From Campylobacteraceae bacterium (GTDB taxonomy: Bacteria; Campylobacterota; Campylobacteria; Campylobacterales; Campylobacteraceae): a stretch of DNA of 49,152 nucleotides. Made by a program: the position numbers and the translations under genes. Of this stretch, positions 28,475 through 34,388 are shown piece by piece. Location of the stretch: contig JAIROK010000112.1 in NCBI GenBank assembly GCA_031257555.1, positions 1-49,152 on the forward strand. The letters run 5' to 3'. The notes beneath the pieces were generated by a model that made no database searches, was not told the origin of the DNA, and was given only the letters and a program-made list of their open reading frames with translations. Position 1 is the stretch's first letter. Each line of letters starts with the position of its first letter.

Positions 28475-29950
28475 ATGAAATTTAATAAAACTATTTTAAT
28501 TATAACAGACGGCATAGGCTATAATGAAGATATCCGTTTTAATGCTTTTGCTGCTGCGAAAAAACCTACTTACGATATGCTGTTTGAAAAAATCCCTCAT
28601 ACGCTTTTGAAAACTTCCGGGCTTGCCGTGGGATTGCCCGAAGGGCAGATGGGAAACAGTGAAGTCGGTCACATGTGCATTGGCAGCGGCAGGATTTTAT
28701 ACCAAAATCTTGTCAAAATCTCAATGGCTATCGAGGATGGAAGTTTAGCGCAAAACAGCGATTTGAACATTTTTTTAAACGAAAGTAACGATATTCACAT
28801 AGTGGGATTGGCAAGTGACGGCGGTGTGCATTCACATATCGAGCATATAAAAGCGTTGACTAAGATAGCATCATGCAAAGGTAAAAAAGTCTTTTTGCAC
28901 GCGATAACCGACGGGCGCGATGTCAGCCCCGTTTCTGCGGTAGATTTTTTGCAGGATTTGCTTGACATTTGCGATGATAATATCAGCCTTGCCACGATAA
29001 GCGGGCGGTTTTGGACGATGGATAGAGACAACCGCTGGGAGAGAGTGGAAAAAGCGTACAATACACTTATAAAAGCCGACAATAAAACTGCGCTTAAGGC
29101 GGTTGAATACATCAAATATATGTACGATAAAGGTATAACGGACGAATTTTTAGAGCCTGCGGCGTTTAAGGATTTTAGCGGGATAAAAAATGGCGACGGA
29201 GTACTGTTTGCAAATTTTAGAAACGATAGAATGCGCCAAATCGTAAAAGCACTCGGCGTGGCAGAATTTGACCATTTTCAAAGAGAAAAAAAAGATGTAA
29301 ATATCATAACGATGTGCGAGTATGACAAAACTTTTTCTTATCCTGTTTTATTTGTATCGCAAAATCCAACCCAAACGCTTTGCGAAGTTATATCCAAAGA
29401 GGGCATTTCACAGTTTCACACGGCAGAAACCGAAAAATACGCACACGTAACATTCTTTTTTAACGGCGGCAAAGAGAGTCCCGTCGAGGGAGAAACAAGA
29501 GTTTTGGTACCAAGTCCGAAAGTTAAAACTTATGATTTGAAACCCGAAATGAGTGCAAAAGAGGTGGGTGATACGGTATTGAAAGCTATGGAAGCAGACT
29601 ACGGTTTTATAGTTGTGAATTTTGCTAACGGCGATATGGTTGGACATACGGGCAATTACGAAGCGGCTGTAAAGGCAGTAGAAGCAGTAGATAAGGAACT
29701 TGGCAGGATTTATCAAAAAGCTGTGGATTTGGGATATAAACTTGTCCTTACATCAGATCATGGAAACTGCGAAGCAATGAGGGATAACGAGGGCATACTG
29801 ACAAATCATACAACTTTTGATGTGTTTTGTTTTGTGGCGGCAGACGAGGTGAAAAATCTCAAAAGCGGCGGACTTAGCAATATAGCGGCTACCGTTTTGA
29901 AATTAATGGGTATTGAAAAACCAAGTGTAATGCAAGATGCACTATTTTGA
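28475..29950 (+). CDS. gpmI: 2,3-bisphosphoglycerate-independent phosphoglycerate mutase
   Basis: GpmI, 491 aa, interconverts 3- and 2-phosphoglycerate with two Mn ions, without a bisphosphoglycerate cofactor. The alkaline-phosphatase-like metal sites are visible: TDGIGYNED near residue 10, the phosphoserine in MGNSEVGHMCIGSGR (Ser near residue 61), HAITDGRDVSP, SGRFWTMDRDNRW, and the C-terminal TSDHGNCE with NHTTFD. Length and motif order are complete. The stop precedes the fabG ATG by 14 bases, so they form an operon, the arrangement known in Campylobacter. Confidence 0.96.
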   Translation: MKFNKTILIITDGIGYNEDIRFNAFAAAKKPTYDMLFEKIPHTLLKTSGLAVGLPEGQMGNSEVGHMCIGSGRILYQNLVKISMAIEDGSLAQNSDLNIFLNESNDIHIVGLASDGGVHSHIEHIKALTKIASCKGKKVFLHAITDGRDVSPVSAVDFLQDLLDICDDNISLATISGRFWTMDRDNRWERVEKAYNTLIKADNKTALKAVEYIKYMYDKGITDEFLEPAAFKDFSGIKNGDGVLFANFRNDRMRQIVKALGVAEFDHFQREKKDVNIITMCEYDKTFSYPVLFVSQNPTQTLCEVISKEGISQFHTAETEKYAHVTFFFNGGKESPVEGETRVLVPSPKVKTYDLKPEMSAKEVGDTVLKAMEADYGFIVVNFANGDMVGHTGNYEAAVKAVEAVDKELGRIYQKAVDLGYKLVLTSDHGNCEAMRDNEGILTNHTTFDVFCFVAADEVKNLKSGGLSNIAATVLKLMGIEKPSVMQDALF

Positions 29951-29964
29951 TAAAAGGAAAAATT

Positions 29965-30708
29965 ATGAAATTTAGCGGAAAAAATGTTTTGGTCACAGGT
30001 GCCGTAAAAGGTATAGGAAGGGAGATAGCCGTTAAACTCTCGATAGAGGGATTGAAAGTATGGATAAACTACCGCTCCAATCCAAGCGCGGCAGACGAAC
30101 TGCAGGCTTTAATAGAAAAAGAGGGCGGCAAAGCGGCGGTTATAGGGTTTGATACTACTGATGAAGAGGCTTTTACAAATGGTGTCAAGACTATTATCGA
30201 GAGCGATGGAGAGCTTTCATATCTTGTGAATAATGCGGGAATAACAAATGATAAATTGGCTCTTCGCATGAAAAAAGATGATTTTGTGTCGGTAATCGAT
30301 GTAAATTTAACAGGCGTATTTATAGGATGCAGGGAAGCTTTGAAAGCCATGAGCAAACAGCGTTTTGGAAGCGTTGTAAATATCGCTTCGGTTGTCGGAG
30401 AGACAGGCAATATCGGACAAGCAAACTATTCGGCAAGCAAAGGCGGAGTTATCGCTATGACAAAAACATTTGCGCAGGAAGCCGCATCAAGAAATATTCG
30501 CTACAACACGATAACACCGGGCTTCATAGCAACAGATATGACAGATAAATTAAGCGATGAGATAAAAACCTCTTTTGTAGAAAAAATACCCCTTAAGCGA
30601 TTTGGCACCCCAAAAGATATTGCTAATGCTGCAGCATTTTTATTGAGCGACGAAGCAGCTTACATTACGGGAGAAACGCTCAAAGTCAACGGCGGTATTT
30701 ATATGTAA
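29965..30708 (+). CDS. fabG: 3-oxoacyl-[acyl-carrier-protein] reductase
   Basis: FabG, 247 aa, is the NADPH-dependent ketoreductase of fatty-acid elongation. Short-chain dehydrogenase motifs: TGAVKGIGREIA (cofactor loop), LVNNAGIT, and catalytic Ser in NIASVVG with YSASKGG, followed by PGFIATDMT. I place the start at 29965 behind AAAAGGAAAAATT, since the upstream TTG at 29947 would overlap the gpmI stop and add nothing conserved. In Campylobacter acpP normally follows; here CRISPR-Cas genes do. Confidence 0.95.
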   Translation: MKFSGKNVLVTGAVKGIGREIAVKLSIEGLKVWINYRSNPSAADELQALIEKEGGKAAVIGFDTTDEEAFTNGVKTIIESDGELSYLVNNAGITNDKLALRMKKDDFVSVIDVNLTGVFIGCREALKAMSKQRFGSVVNIASVVGETGNIGQANYSASKGGVIAMTKTFAQEAASRNIRYNTITPGFIATDMTDKLSDEIKTSFVEKIPLKRFGTPKDIANAAAFLLSDEAAYITGETLKVNGGIYM

Positions 30709-30716
30709 AATTTAAA

Positions 30717-30749
30717 ATATCTTTATATATCTTAAATATATAAAGATAT
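30717..30749. terminator. AT-only hairpin after fabG
   Basis: A perfect 13-bp inverted repeat, ATATCTTTATATA / TATATAAAGATAT, has a 7-base loop and begins 8 bases after the fabG stop. The stem is almost free of G-C pairs and no T-run follows, so it may be a weak terminator, an mRNA-stabilising end or a protein-binding dyad. Confidence 0.45.
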
Positions 30750-30984
30750 GAAAATCATACATTTGAATGTGTCAGATAAGCTTTAAAAATCTTTTTAAAT
30801 GCTATATTGTTGTGTTGTATTTGAAAAAATTTATACTATAAAATCAAATATAACACTTGCATCAGTTTTGTTTATTATACTATGAATGAGAATCATATTT
30901 TATAATAAAATTATATTGATTCATTATATTATAATCAAATAATCACGAGTTTACCAAGTATTGAAAAATATTTATGTTATTATA

Positions 30985-30993
30985 TGTTATAAT
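30985..30993 (+). promoter_or_regulatory. extended -10 promoter of cas6
   Basis: TGTTATAAT (TGN plus TATAAT) sits 28 bases before the cas6 ATG at 31021, with AAAAAGG as the ribosome site at 31006-31012. The -35 is absent or too far away (TTGAAA at 30961, spacer 21). This is the typical Campylobacter sigma70 promoter form. Confidence 0.55.
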
Positions 30994-31020
30994 TCGTAAA
31001 AAAATAAAAAGGTTAATATT

Positions 31021-31737
31021 ATGAAAATATTTGAACTCACATGTGCAGTATATTTGAAGCATGACATTGAATTTCAAAGCAGTTTTGAAACTATCGCAAA
31101 ATATGTAAATTATTCTTTACATTTGGCAAACCTTGGCGAGATACATGAAAGTAGAGATTACAAATATTATACCTTTGGAAGCTTTTATCCCATAGAGCAG
31201 GATAAAATTTATAAAAAAGGCAAAATTTATCAATTTACGATAAGAACATTAAACAAAACTCTTGCAACCGCTCTTCACAATGACCTTAAAAATAACACAA
31301 ACAATAGACATTTCACCGTTGTTGAGACCATCAAAAGAGATATTCCGCAGTTTTTTATAAATGAAATATACAGCGTCTCTCCCGTTGTGGTTTCTGTAGA
31401 TAACGGAAGATTTTGGACTATAAAAGAGAGCGGAGATGTAGAACAGCTTAAAGAGTTGCTACACAACAATGTAAAGAAAAAATACAAAAGTTTTTTTGAC
31501 GAAGAGATAGATGTGCGGCAAAATTTTATCCAGTTGATAGAGATTAAAAACAAAACTCCTCAAAGCATTATAATAAAAAAAGACAACAGAAACATTCGCT
31601 TTTTCGGCAATAAATTAAGGATAATCCCAAATGAAGATGAAATCTCTCAAAAACTTGCCTTTACTGCCTTTGGATGCGGCTTAGGAGAGAAAAACAGCTA
31701 TGGCGGCGGGTTTATTTTGGCAAAAGGCATGAAGTGA
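31021..31737 (+). CDS. cas6: CRISPR-associated endoribonuclease Cas6
   Basis: 238 aa, a Cas6-type protein with two RAMP ferredoxin-like halves. The glycine-rich loop typical of Cas6 is at the C-terminus (FGCGLGEKNSYGGGFILAKG, about residues 217-236). Cas6 cuts the CRISPR precursor RNA within each repeat to give crRNA guides; His residues in the N-terminal half (such as H14) are candidates for the catalytic base. The frame looks intact. It is the first gene of a type I-B-like operon, and its TGA overlaps the GTG start of cas8b, implying coupled translation. The effector gene behind it is destroyed by the prophage, so the protein may have no working complex. Confidence 0.85.
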   Translation: MKIFELTCAVYLKHDIEFQSSFETIAKYVNYSLHLANLGEIHESRDYKYYTFGSFYPIEQDKIYKKGKIYQFTIRTLNKTLATALHNDLKNNTNNRHFTVVETIKRDIPQFFINEIYSVSPVVVSVDNGRFWTIKESGDVEQLKELLHNNVKKKYKSFFDEEIDVRQNFIQLIEIKNKTPQSIIIKKDNRNIRFFGNKLRIIPNEDEISQKLAFTAFGCGLGEKNSYGGGFILAKGMK

Positions 31738-32000
31738 TTTACGATATTTTAGAAGTATTTAATAAAAAATATGAAAAAGAGGGCGAAAAACTTATTTTGG
31801 ATAGTTATGCTCTCAAAGATGGATTATATGTCAAAATAAACAAAGACGATACTTTAGAATTTTATGAATTAAAAACCGTAAAAAAAGATAAGTTTTTTTC
31901 AGATTTGGATGGTATGCAAAATAGCGATATGGAAGAGTGGTTTATAAAAAGAGATTACTATAGTTCATACATCAATTCCAATAAATCGTTATTTGATAAT
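31734..32000 (+). pseudogene. cas8b: cas8b 5' fragment, truncated by prophage insertion
   Basis: Starts GTG at 31734, overlapping the cas6 stop (GTGA), and reads MIYDILEVFNKKYEKEGEK... to KRDYYSSYINSNKSLFDN, about 89 residues. It then runs into phage-end DNA and stops at 32019-32021. The DYYSSY...NSNKS segment is like the early part of Cas8b (Csh1/TM1802-type) large subunits of type I-B Cascade, which are some 500-600 aa or longer. Together with Cas6 directly upstream this makes Cas8b the best call, though another Cas8 variant is possible. The remaining part should lie beyond the far end of the prophage. Confidence 0.7.
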
Positions 32001-32004
32001 GTAG

Positions 32005-32060
32005 AACCGCAAAAAATATGATACTTTTTCCTTAAAAAACCGCAAAAAATATGATACTTT
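32005..32060. repeat. two 23-bp direct repeats at the phage terminus
   Basis: AACCGCAAAAAATATGATACTTT occurs at 32005-32027 and again, identical, at 32038-32060. The period is 33 bp, close to three helical turns, so both copies face the same side of DNA. Position 5 bases inside the phage end fits binding sites for a MuA-type transposase (cf. R1 and R2 of Mu). The first copy also supplies the stop codon that ends the broken cas8b frame. Confidence 0.8.
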
Positions 32061-32145
32061 GTGCTTACGTGAAACTTAATTGATATAAAGATATTGGGGT
32101 ATTGTTGATGGGTGGAGTGGGGAGGGGAGTTAATTTCCCCCCGAT

Positions 32146-32757
32146 TTAATCTTCTATTCCTGCAAGCTCTTTAAGCTCTTGGATAGTGGATATGTCATTT
32201 ACCTCTGTTAAGCTCCCCTGATACATGCTGTCGTCTACTTGTATCTCCTTGCCGTTCTCAAGCGCGTAGCGTATATATGTGCCTGTGTTATACCTCTCTG
32301 ATCCGTTCTCTTCTACCTCAAGATCAAGCTCATCCTTGACCTCTTTGACTTGGCAATTGCTGCCGTCATGGTAGCAATAAACCCTTACCGTTTCCCAGCC
32401 GAGTATTGTTTCGGCATCGTATAACTCGTCGCTGTAGTTATCGTAATAAAGGCTTCCGTTGCCTTTATTCTCATTTAGACTATTTAAATCAAGGTAATCT
32501 GTATCCTCCCCTTTAACAAGCGGGGAAACACCGTTGCTGTGGTCAAAAATCTCATCGAGGATGTCCTCGTCATCCTCGTATTTATCCTTAATCTTTTGCT
32601 TGTTGTCCCCGCTTTTGAGGTTGTATTTATTTACAATCTCAAAAGGGATTGAATAAATGCAATCTTGCCAGACGGTGTCTACTACATCGTCTTTGCTTAC
32701 TTTTACAACGTATGTTGTTCCTCTTTGGTTGTCTAACTCTACAAAATACTTTTTCAT
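32146..32757 (-). CDS. acidic phage accessory protein of unknown function
   Basis: 203 aa, strongly acidic throughout (long runs rich in Asp and Glu between residues 50 and 190), no signal peptide, no membrane segment, and only three Cys. I recognise no family. It is the phage gene nearest the terminus, in the place where Mu carries its dispensable com-mom genes. Its transcript probably starts at the consensus promoter at 33025-33053, runs through the small frame at 32834 and three hairpins, then reaches the ribosome site GAGGG before the ATG. A DNA-mimic or anti-defence role is possible but unsupported by homology. Confidence 0.7.
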   Translation of the reverse strand: MKKYFVELDNQRGTTYVVKVSKDDVVDTVWQDCIYSIPFEIVNKYNLKSGDNKQKIKDKYEDDEDILDEIFDHSNGVSPLVKGEDTDYLDLNSLNENKGNGSLYYDNYSDELYDAETILGWETVRVYCYHDGSNCQVKEVKDELDLEVEENGSERYNTGTYIRYALENGKEIQVDDSMYQGSLTEVNDISTIQELKELAGIED

Positions 32758-32784
32758 TTTTTTACCCTCATTATGTTATAATGC

Positions 32785-32872
32785 GGGCTGGAGTTCCAGC
32801 TCCAGCCCTAAATTAGCGGTTAATCCGCAACTTTTAGAAGAACCTTGAGACCAGCTTTAAAAGTCTGGTCTC
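32785..32872. promoter_or_regulatory. three tandem hairpins in leader of acidic gene
   Basis: Three perfect inverted repeats follow each other: GGGCTGGAG / CTCCAGCCC with a 6-base loop at 32785-32808; GCGG / CCGC with a 5-base loop at 32816-32828; GAGACCAG / CTGGTCTC with a 10-base loop at 32847-32872. None has a T-run on either strand, so simple terminators are unlikely. They lie in the 5' leader of the gene starting at 32757, and the last one overlaps the small frame at 32834-32932. An attenuator or mRNA-stability role is possible. Confidence 0.5.
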
Positions 32873-32932
32873 TTCTATCCACTCCCAAATTTTGTCATCT
32901 AAATTTGAAAGTTTCTTGATGAGTTTTCTCAT
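32834..32932 (-). CDS. 32-codon small open reading frame
   Basis: MRKLIKKLSNLDDKIWEWIE followed by ETRLLKLVSRFF. It is preceded by AAAGGAG at an 11-base spacing; an ATG five bases nearer the ribosome site gives only two codons. The peptide looks like a short amphipathic helix. It stands first in the transcript from the promoter at 33025-33053, ahead of the acidic gene, and its 3' part forms a hairpin, so it may be a leader peptide as much as a protein gene. Confidence 0.4.
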   Translation of the reverse strand: MRKLIKKLSNLDDKIWEWIEETRLLKLVSRFF

Positions 32933-33021
32933 CTCATCTTTTTCTCCTTTCCCGCTTTCGCGGTTGGATTTGTAAAAAGTTAAAGAACTCGTAAAGAGTG
33001 TCTTTTTCCTCTTTACATACC

Positions 33022-33117
33022 GTTATTATATACCTTTTTGGTGAATTTGTCAAGAGTTTTGATACTCTTTTGGTTATTTATTTTAGTAGTTTTATACTTT
33101 TATGATGTTTTTTGTAG
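33022..33117. repeat. promoter block A with three 13-bp operators at 32-bp period
   Basis: About 95 bp nearly the same as 34273-34366. Plus-strand cores: ATACCTTTTTGGT at 33030-33042, ATACTCTTTTGGT at 33062-33074 and ATACTTTTATGAT at 33094-33106, with starts exactly 32 bp apart. The first overlaps the -10 of promoter A and the second lies just upstream of the -35. The third overlaps the 3' end of the zinc-finger gene. The pattern suggests cooperative binding by a phage regulator. Confidence 0.8.
33025..33053 (-). promoter_or_regulatory. consensus sigma70 promoter A of accessory unit
   Basis: On the minus strand TTGACA (33048-33053) and TATAAT (33025-33030) are separated by exactly 17 bases, a perfect consensus. 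It would transcribe the small frame at 32932 and the acidic gene at 32757. A 13-bp repeat overlaps the -10 and another lies upstream of the -35, so a bound protein would block polymerase. Confidence 0.85.
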
Positions 33118-33639
33118 TTTTTTGTATCGGGATTGCACGGATGTGATGGTTCTATTTAGAGCTTGGGCTAACTCTTTTTTTGTGAATTGTTTGTAGTATG
33201 CAAGGATATAATTATCCTCTTCTTGCGTGTATAGAGTTTTATATACGCCTTCTGATATGCTTTCTATTCTTGATGCATCATTTTCTTTCTTGTGAATTCG
33301 CCTTTTTTTCTGCCTGACTTCCGGTTTAACAGAATAAGCTTTTTTACGGGCTTGATACTGCTCTTGATTATTTGCATGCCAATTTTTGATGTTCTGTGCA
33401 TTATGTATATTACGGCATTCTGCCGAGCAGTATATCTGCCTTGCATTTGTAGCTATAAACTCTTTATTGCAGATTTTACAATACCTTTTCCTTAATGCAA
33501 GTTTTTTTATTTTTTCCTGTGTGTGTCTTGCTTTATCTTTGCAAGGCTGTGAGCAGTATTTGGCGTATGTGTGCATAGAGCGAAACAAAGTACCGCATAT
33601 AACGCATACTTTGTTCTTGCTTTTTTTATGCTCTGCCAT
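33100..33639 (-). CDS. phage zinc-finger protein with C-terminal Myb/HTH-like domain
   Basis: 179 aa, very basic. Two tandem treble-clef-like fingers: CVICG...YCSQPC (Cys at about 12, 15, 29 and 33) and CKIC...YCSAEC (about 56, 59, 71 and 75), each CxxC-n-CxxxC. After a basic linker (residues 95-125), the C-terminus TQEEDNYILAYYKQFTKKELAQALNR with SVQSRYKKL looks like a SANT/Myb or GcrA-type helix-turn-helix. I infer a DNA-binding regulator or a homing-type accessory protein; no nuclease residues are seen. It follows the HTH gene by one base in the unit from promoter B, and its stop lies in operator block A. Confidence 0.65.
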   Translation of the reverse strand: MAEHKKSKNKVCVICGTLFRSMHTYAKYCSQPCKDKARHTQEKIKKLALRKRYCKICNKEFIATNARQIYCSAECRNIHNAQNIKNWHANNQEQYQARKKAYSVKPEVRQKKRRIHKKENDASRIESISEGVYKTLYTQEEDNYILAYYKQFTKKELAQALNRTITSVQSRYKKLQKTS

Positions 33640-33640
33640 T

Positions 33641-33874
33641 TTATTGCCCCCGCATAATCTTTTGCAAGGCTCTTAATTGTATAGAGTCCGAATAATACTC
33701 AAGCCAGCTTTTAACCCATGCCGGGATTGGTTTGTAGCTCCAATTTATAGTAGTTTGGTGCGCTACTCCCGTAAGTTTAGCAAACTCTTTTTTGTCTAAA
33801 CCTAACGATTTAAGCTTTGCCGTAAACTCCGCATGGGTAAGCGGAATTATTTTTATCTCTTCCGTTTCTGACAT
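33641..33874 (-). CDS. small HTH DNA-binding protein of phage
   Basis: 77 aa. The middle reads KLKSLGLDKKEFAKLTGVAHQTTINW followed by IPAWVKSWLEYY, a helix-turn-helix of Cro/CI (XRE) style with recognition helix around AHQTTINW. Size and position, next to small unknown phage genes, recall regulators of the Aca kind found beside anti-CRISPR genes, but that is only context. It lies nine bases after the 121-aa gene and one base before the zinc-finger gene. It is a candidate to bind the 32-bp-period operators flanking this unit. Confidence 0.7.
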   Translation of the reverse strand: MSETEEIKIIPLTHAEFTAKLKSLGLDKKEFAKLTGVAHQTTINWSYKPIPAWVKSWLEYYSDSIQLRALQKIMRGQ

Positions 33875-33883
33875 TTTTTATCC

Positions 33884-34249
33884 TTATCCGAATTTATAAA
33901 GAGGTTCACTGTGTGCATCATCCTCTTTTTTTATTTTGCGCTCTAGTGATTGCAAATCCCTGCAAGTTACAGCTCCTTTGACAAGATGGTAACCATTTCT
34001 TATATTATATCCGTCCCAATACCATCGTGACGGATCTATCTGTCCTTTTTCATATACGTGTAAATCGCAATAGGACAATTTAAATATTGTCTTAGGCTCC
34101 ACAAACTCAAAGGACTCGAGTCCGTTTTCCGCACTAAAGGTGCGAAAACTGATAAAACCAAGCTCTTGCCTTTTTTGGAAATAGAATTTTTCCCAGCCCA
34201 ACGGCACAAGGTAGAGTGTGCCGTTTTCTACTAAGACTACCTCTTTCAT
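33884..34249 (-). CDS. phage protein of unknown function
   Basis: 121 aa, soluble, with many aromatic residues (WEKFYF, RWYWDGYNIRNGYH) and a basic patch near the C-terminus (RKIKKED). No recognised domain. It is the first gene behind promoter B (34278-34306), with AAGGAG seven bases before the ATG. The unit continues into the HTH and zinc-finger genes. The compact operon of unknown protein plus HTH regulator near a phage end is a common layout for moron or anti-defence genes. Confidence 0.65.
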   Translation of the reverse strand: MKEVVLVENGTLYLVPLGWEKFYFQKRQELGFISFRTFSAENGLESFEFVEPKTIFKLSYCDLHVYEKGQIDPSRWYWDGYNIRNGYHLVKGAVTCRDLQSLERKIKKEDDAHSEPLYKFG

Positions 34250-34272
34250 GTTATCTCCTTAAAAATTTTATA

Positions 34273-34366
34273 CTGTAATTATATACTCTTTTGGTGAGTT
34301 TGTCAAGATGTGAGATACTTTTTTGGTTATTTGTTTTAGTAATTTTATACTTTTATGATATTTAGG
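34273..34366. repeat. promoter block B with three 13-bp operators at 32-bp period
   Basis: Second copy of the block at 33022-33117, same orientation. Cores: ATACTCTTTTGGT at 34283-34295, ATACTTTTTTGGT at 34315-34327 and ATACTTTTATGAT at 34347-34359, again exactly 32 bp apart. The third core is identical to the third of block A. The spacing and sequence between cores are also conserved, so the block was duplicated or both copies are kept by selection. Confidence 0.8.
34278..34306 (-). promoter_or_regulatory. consensus sigma70 promoter B of accessory unit
   Basis: On the minus strand TTGACA (34301-34306) and TATAAT (34278-34283) are 17 bases apart, again a perfect consensus. It transcribes the genes at 34249, 33874 and 33639. 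Start of transcription is expected near 34271, leaving a leader of about 20 bases. Confidence 0.85.
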
Positions 34367-34381
34367 GGGATTTCTCCCCCT
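34364..34381 (-). terminator. hairpin downstream of dam
   Basis: On the minus strand AGGGGGA, loop GAAA, then TCCCCCT: a 7-bp GC-rich stem closed by a GNRA tetraloop, starting 7 bases after the dam stop. The following bases are AAATATC, not a T-run, so it is a terminator-like or 3'-protecting hairpin that separates dam from promoter B. Confidence 0.55.
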
Positions 34382-34388
34382 GTTGAGG

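Larger units (their letters stand above)
30709..31020. other. intergenic region between fabG and cas6
   Basis: A+T-rich spacer of about 310 bases holding the 13-bp hairpin just after fabG (30717-30749) and the extended -10 of cas6 (30985-30993). No acpP and no CRISPR repeats are present. Confidence 0.6.

Noticed and set aside
30882-30900. Fur-box-like sequence (ATGAATGAGAATCATATTT) upstream of cas6
   Set aside because: Only about 12 of 19 positions fit the classical box, and the region is so AT-rich that such matches are expected by chance.
30709-32000. CRISPR array near cas6
   Set aside because: I looked for evenly spaced repeats of about 28-37 bases with unique spacers on both sides of cas6 and found none. 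The only direct repeats are the two 23-bp copies at the phage end.
32100-32140. Terminator after the acidic phage gene
   Set aside because: GGGGA / TCCCC can pair with a 7-base loop, but the stem is 5 bp and no T-run follows.
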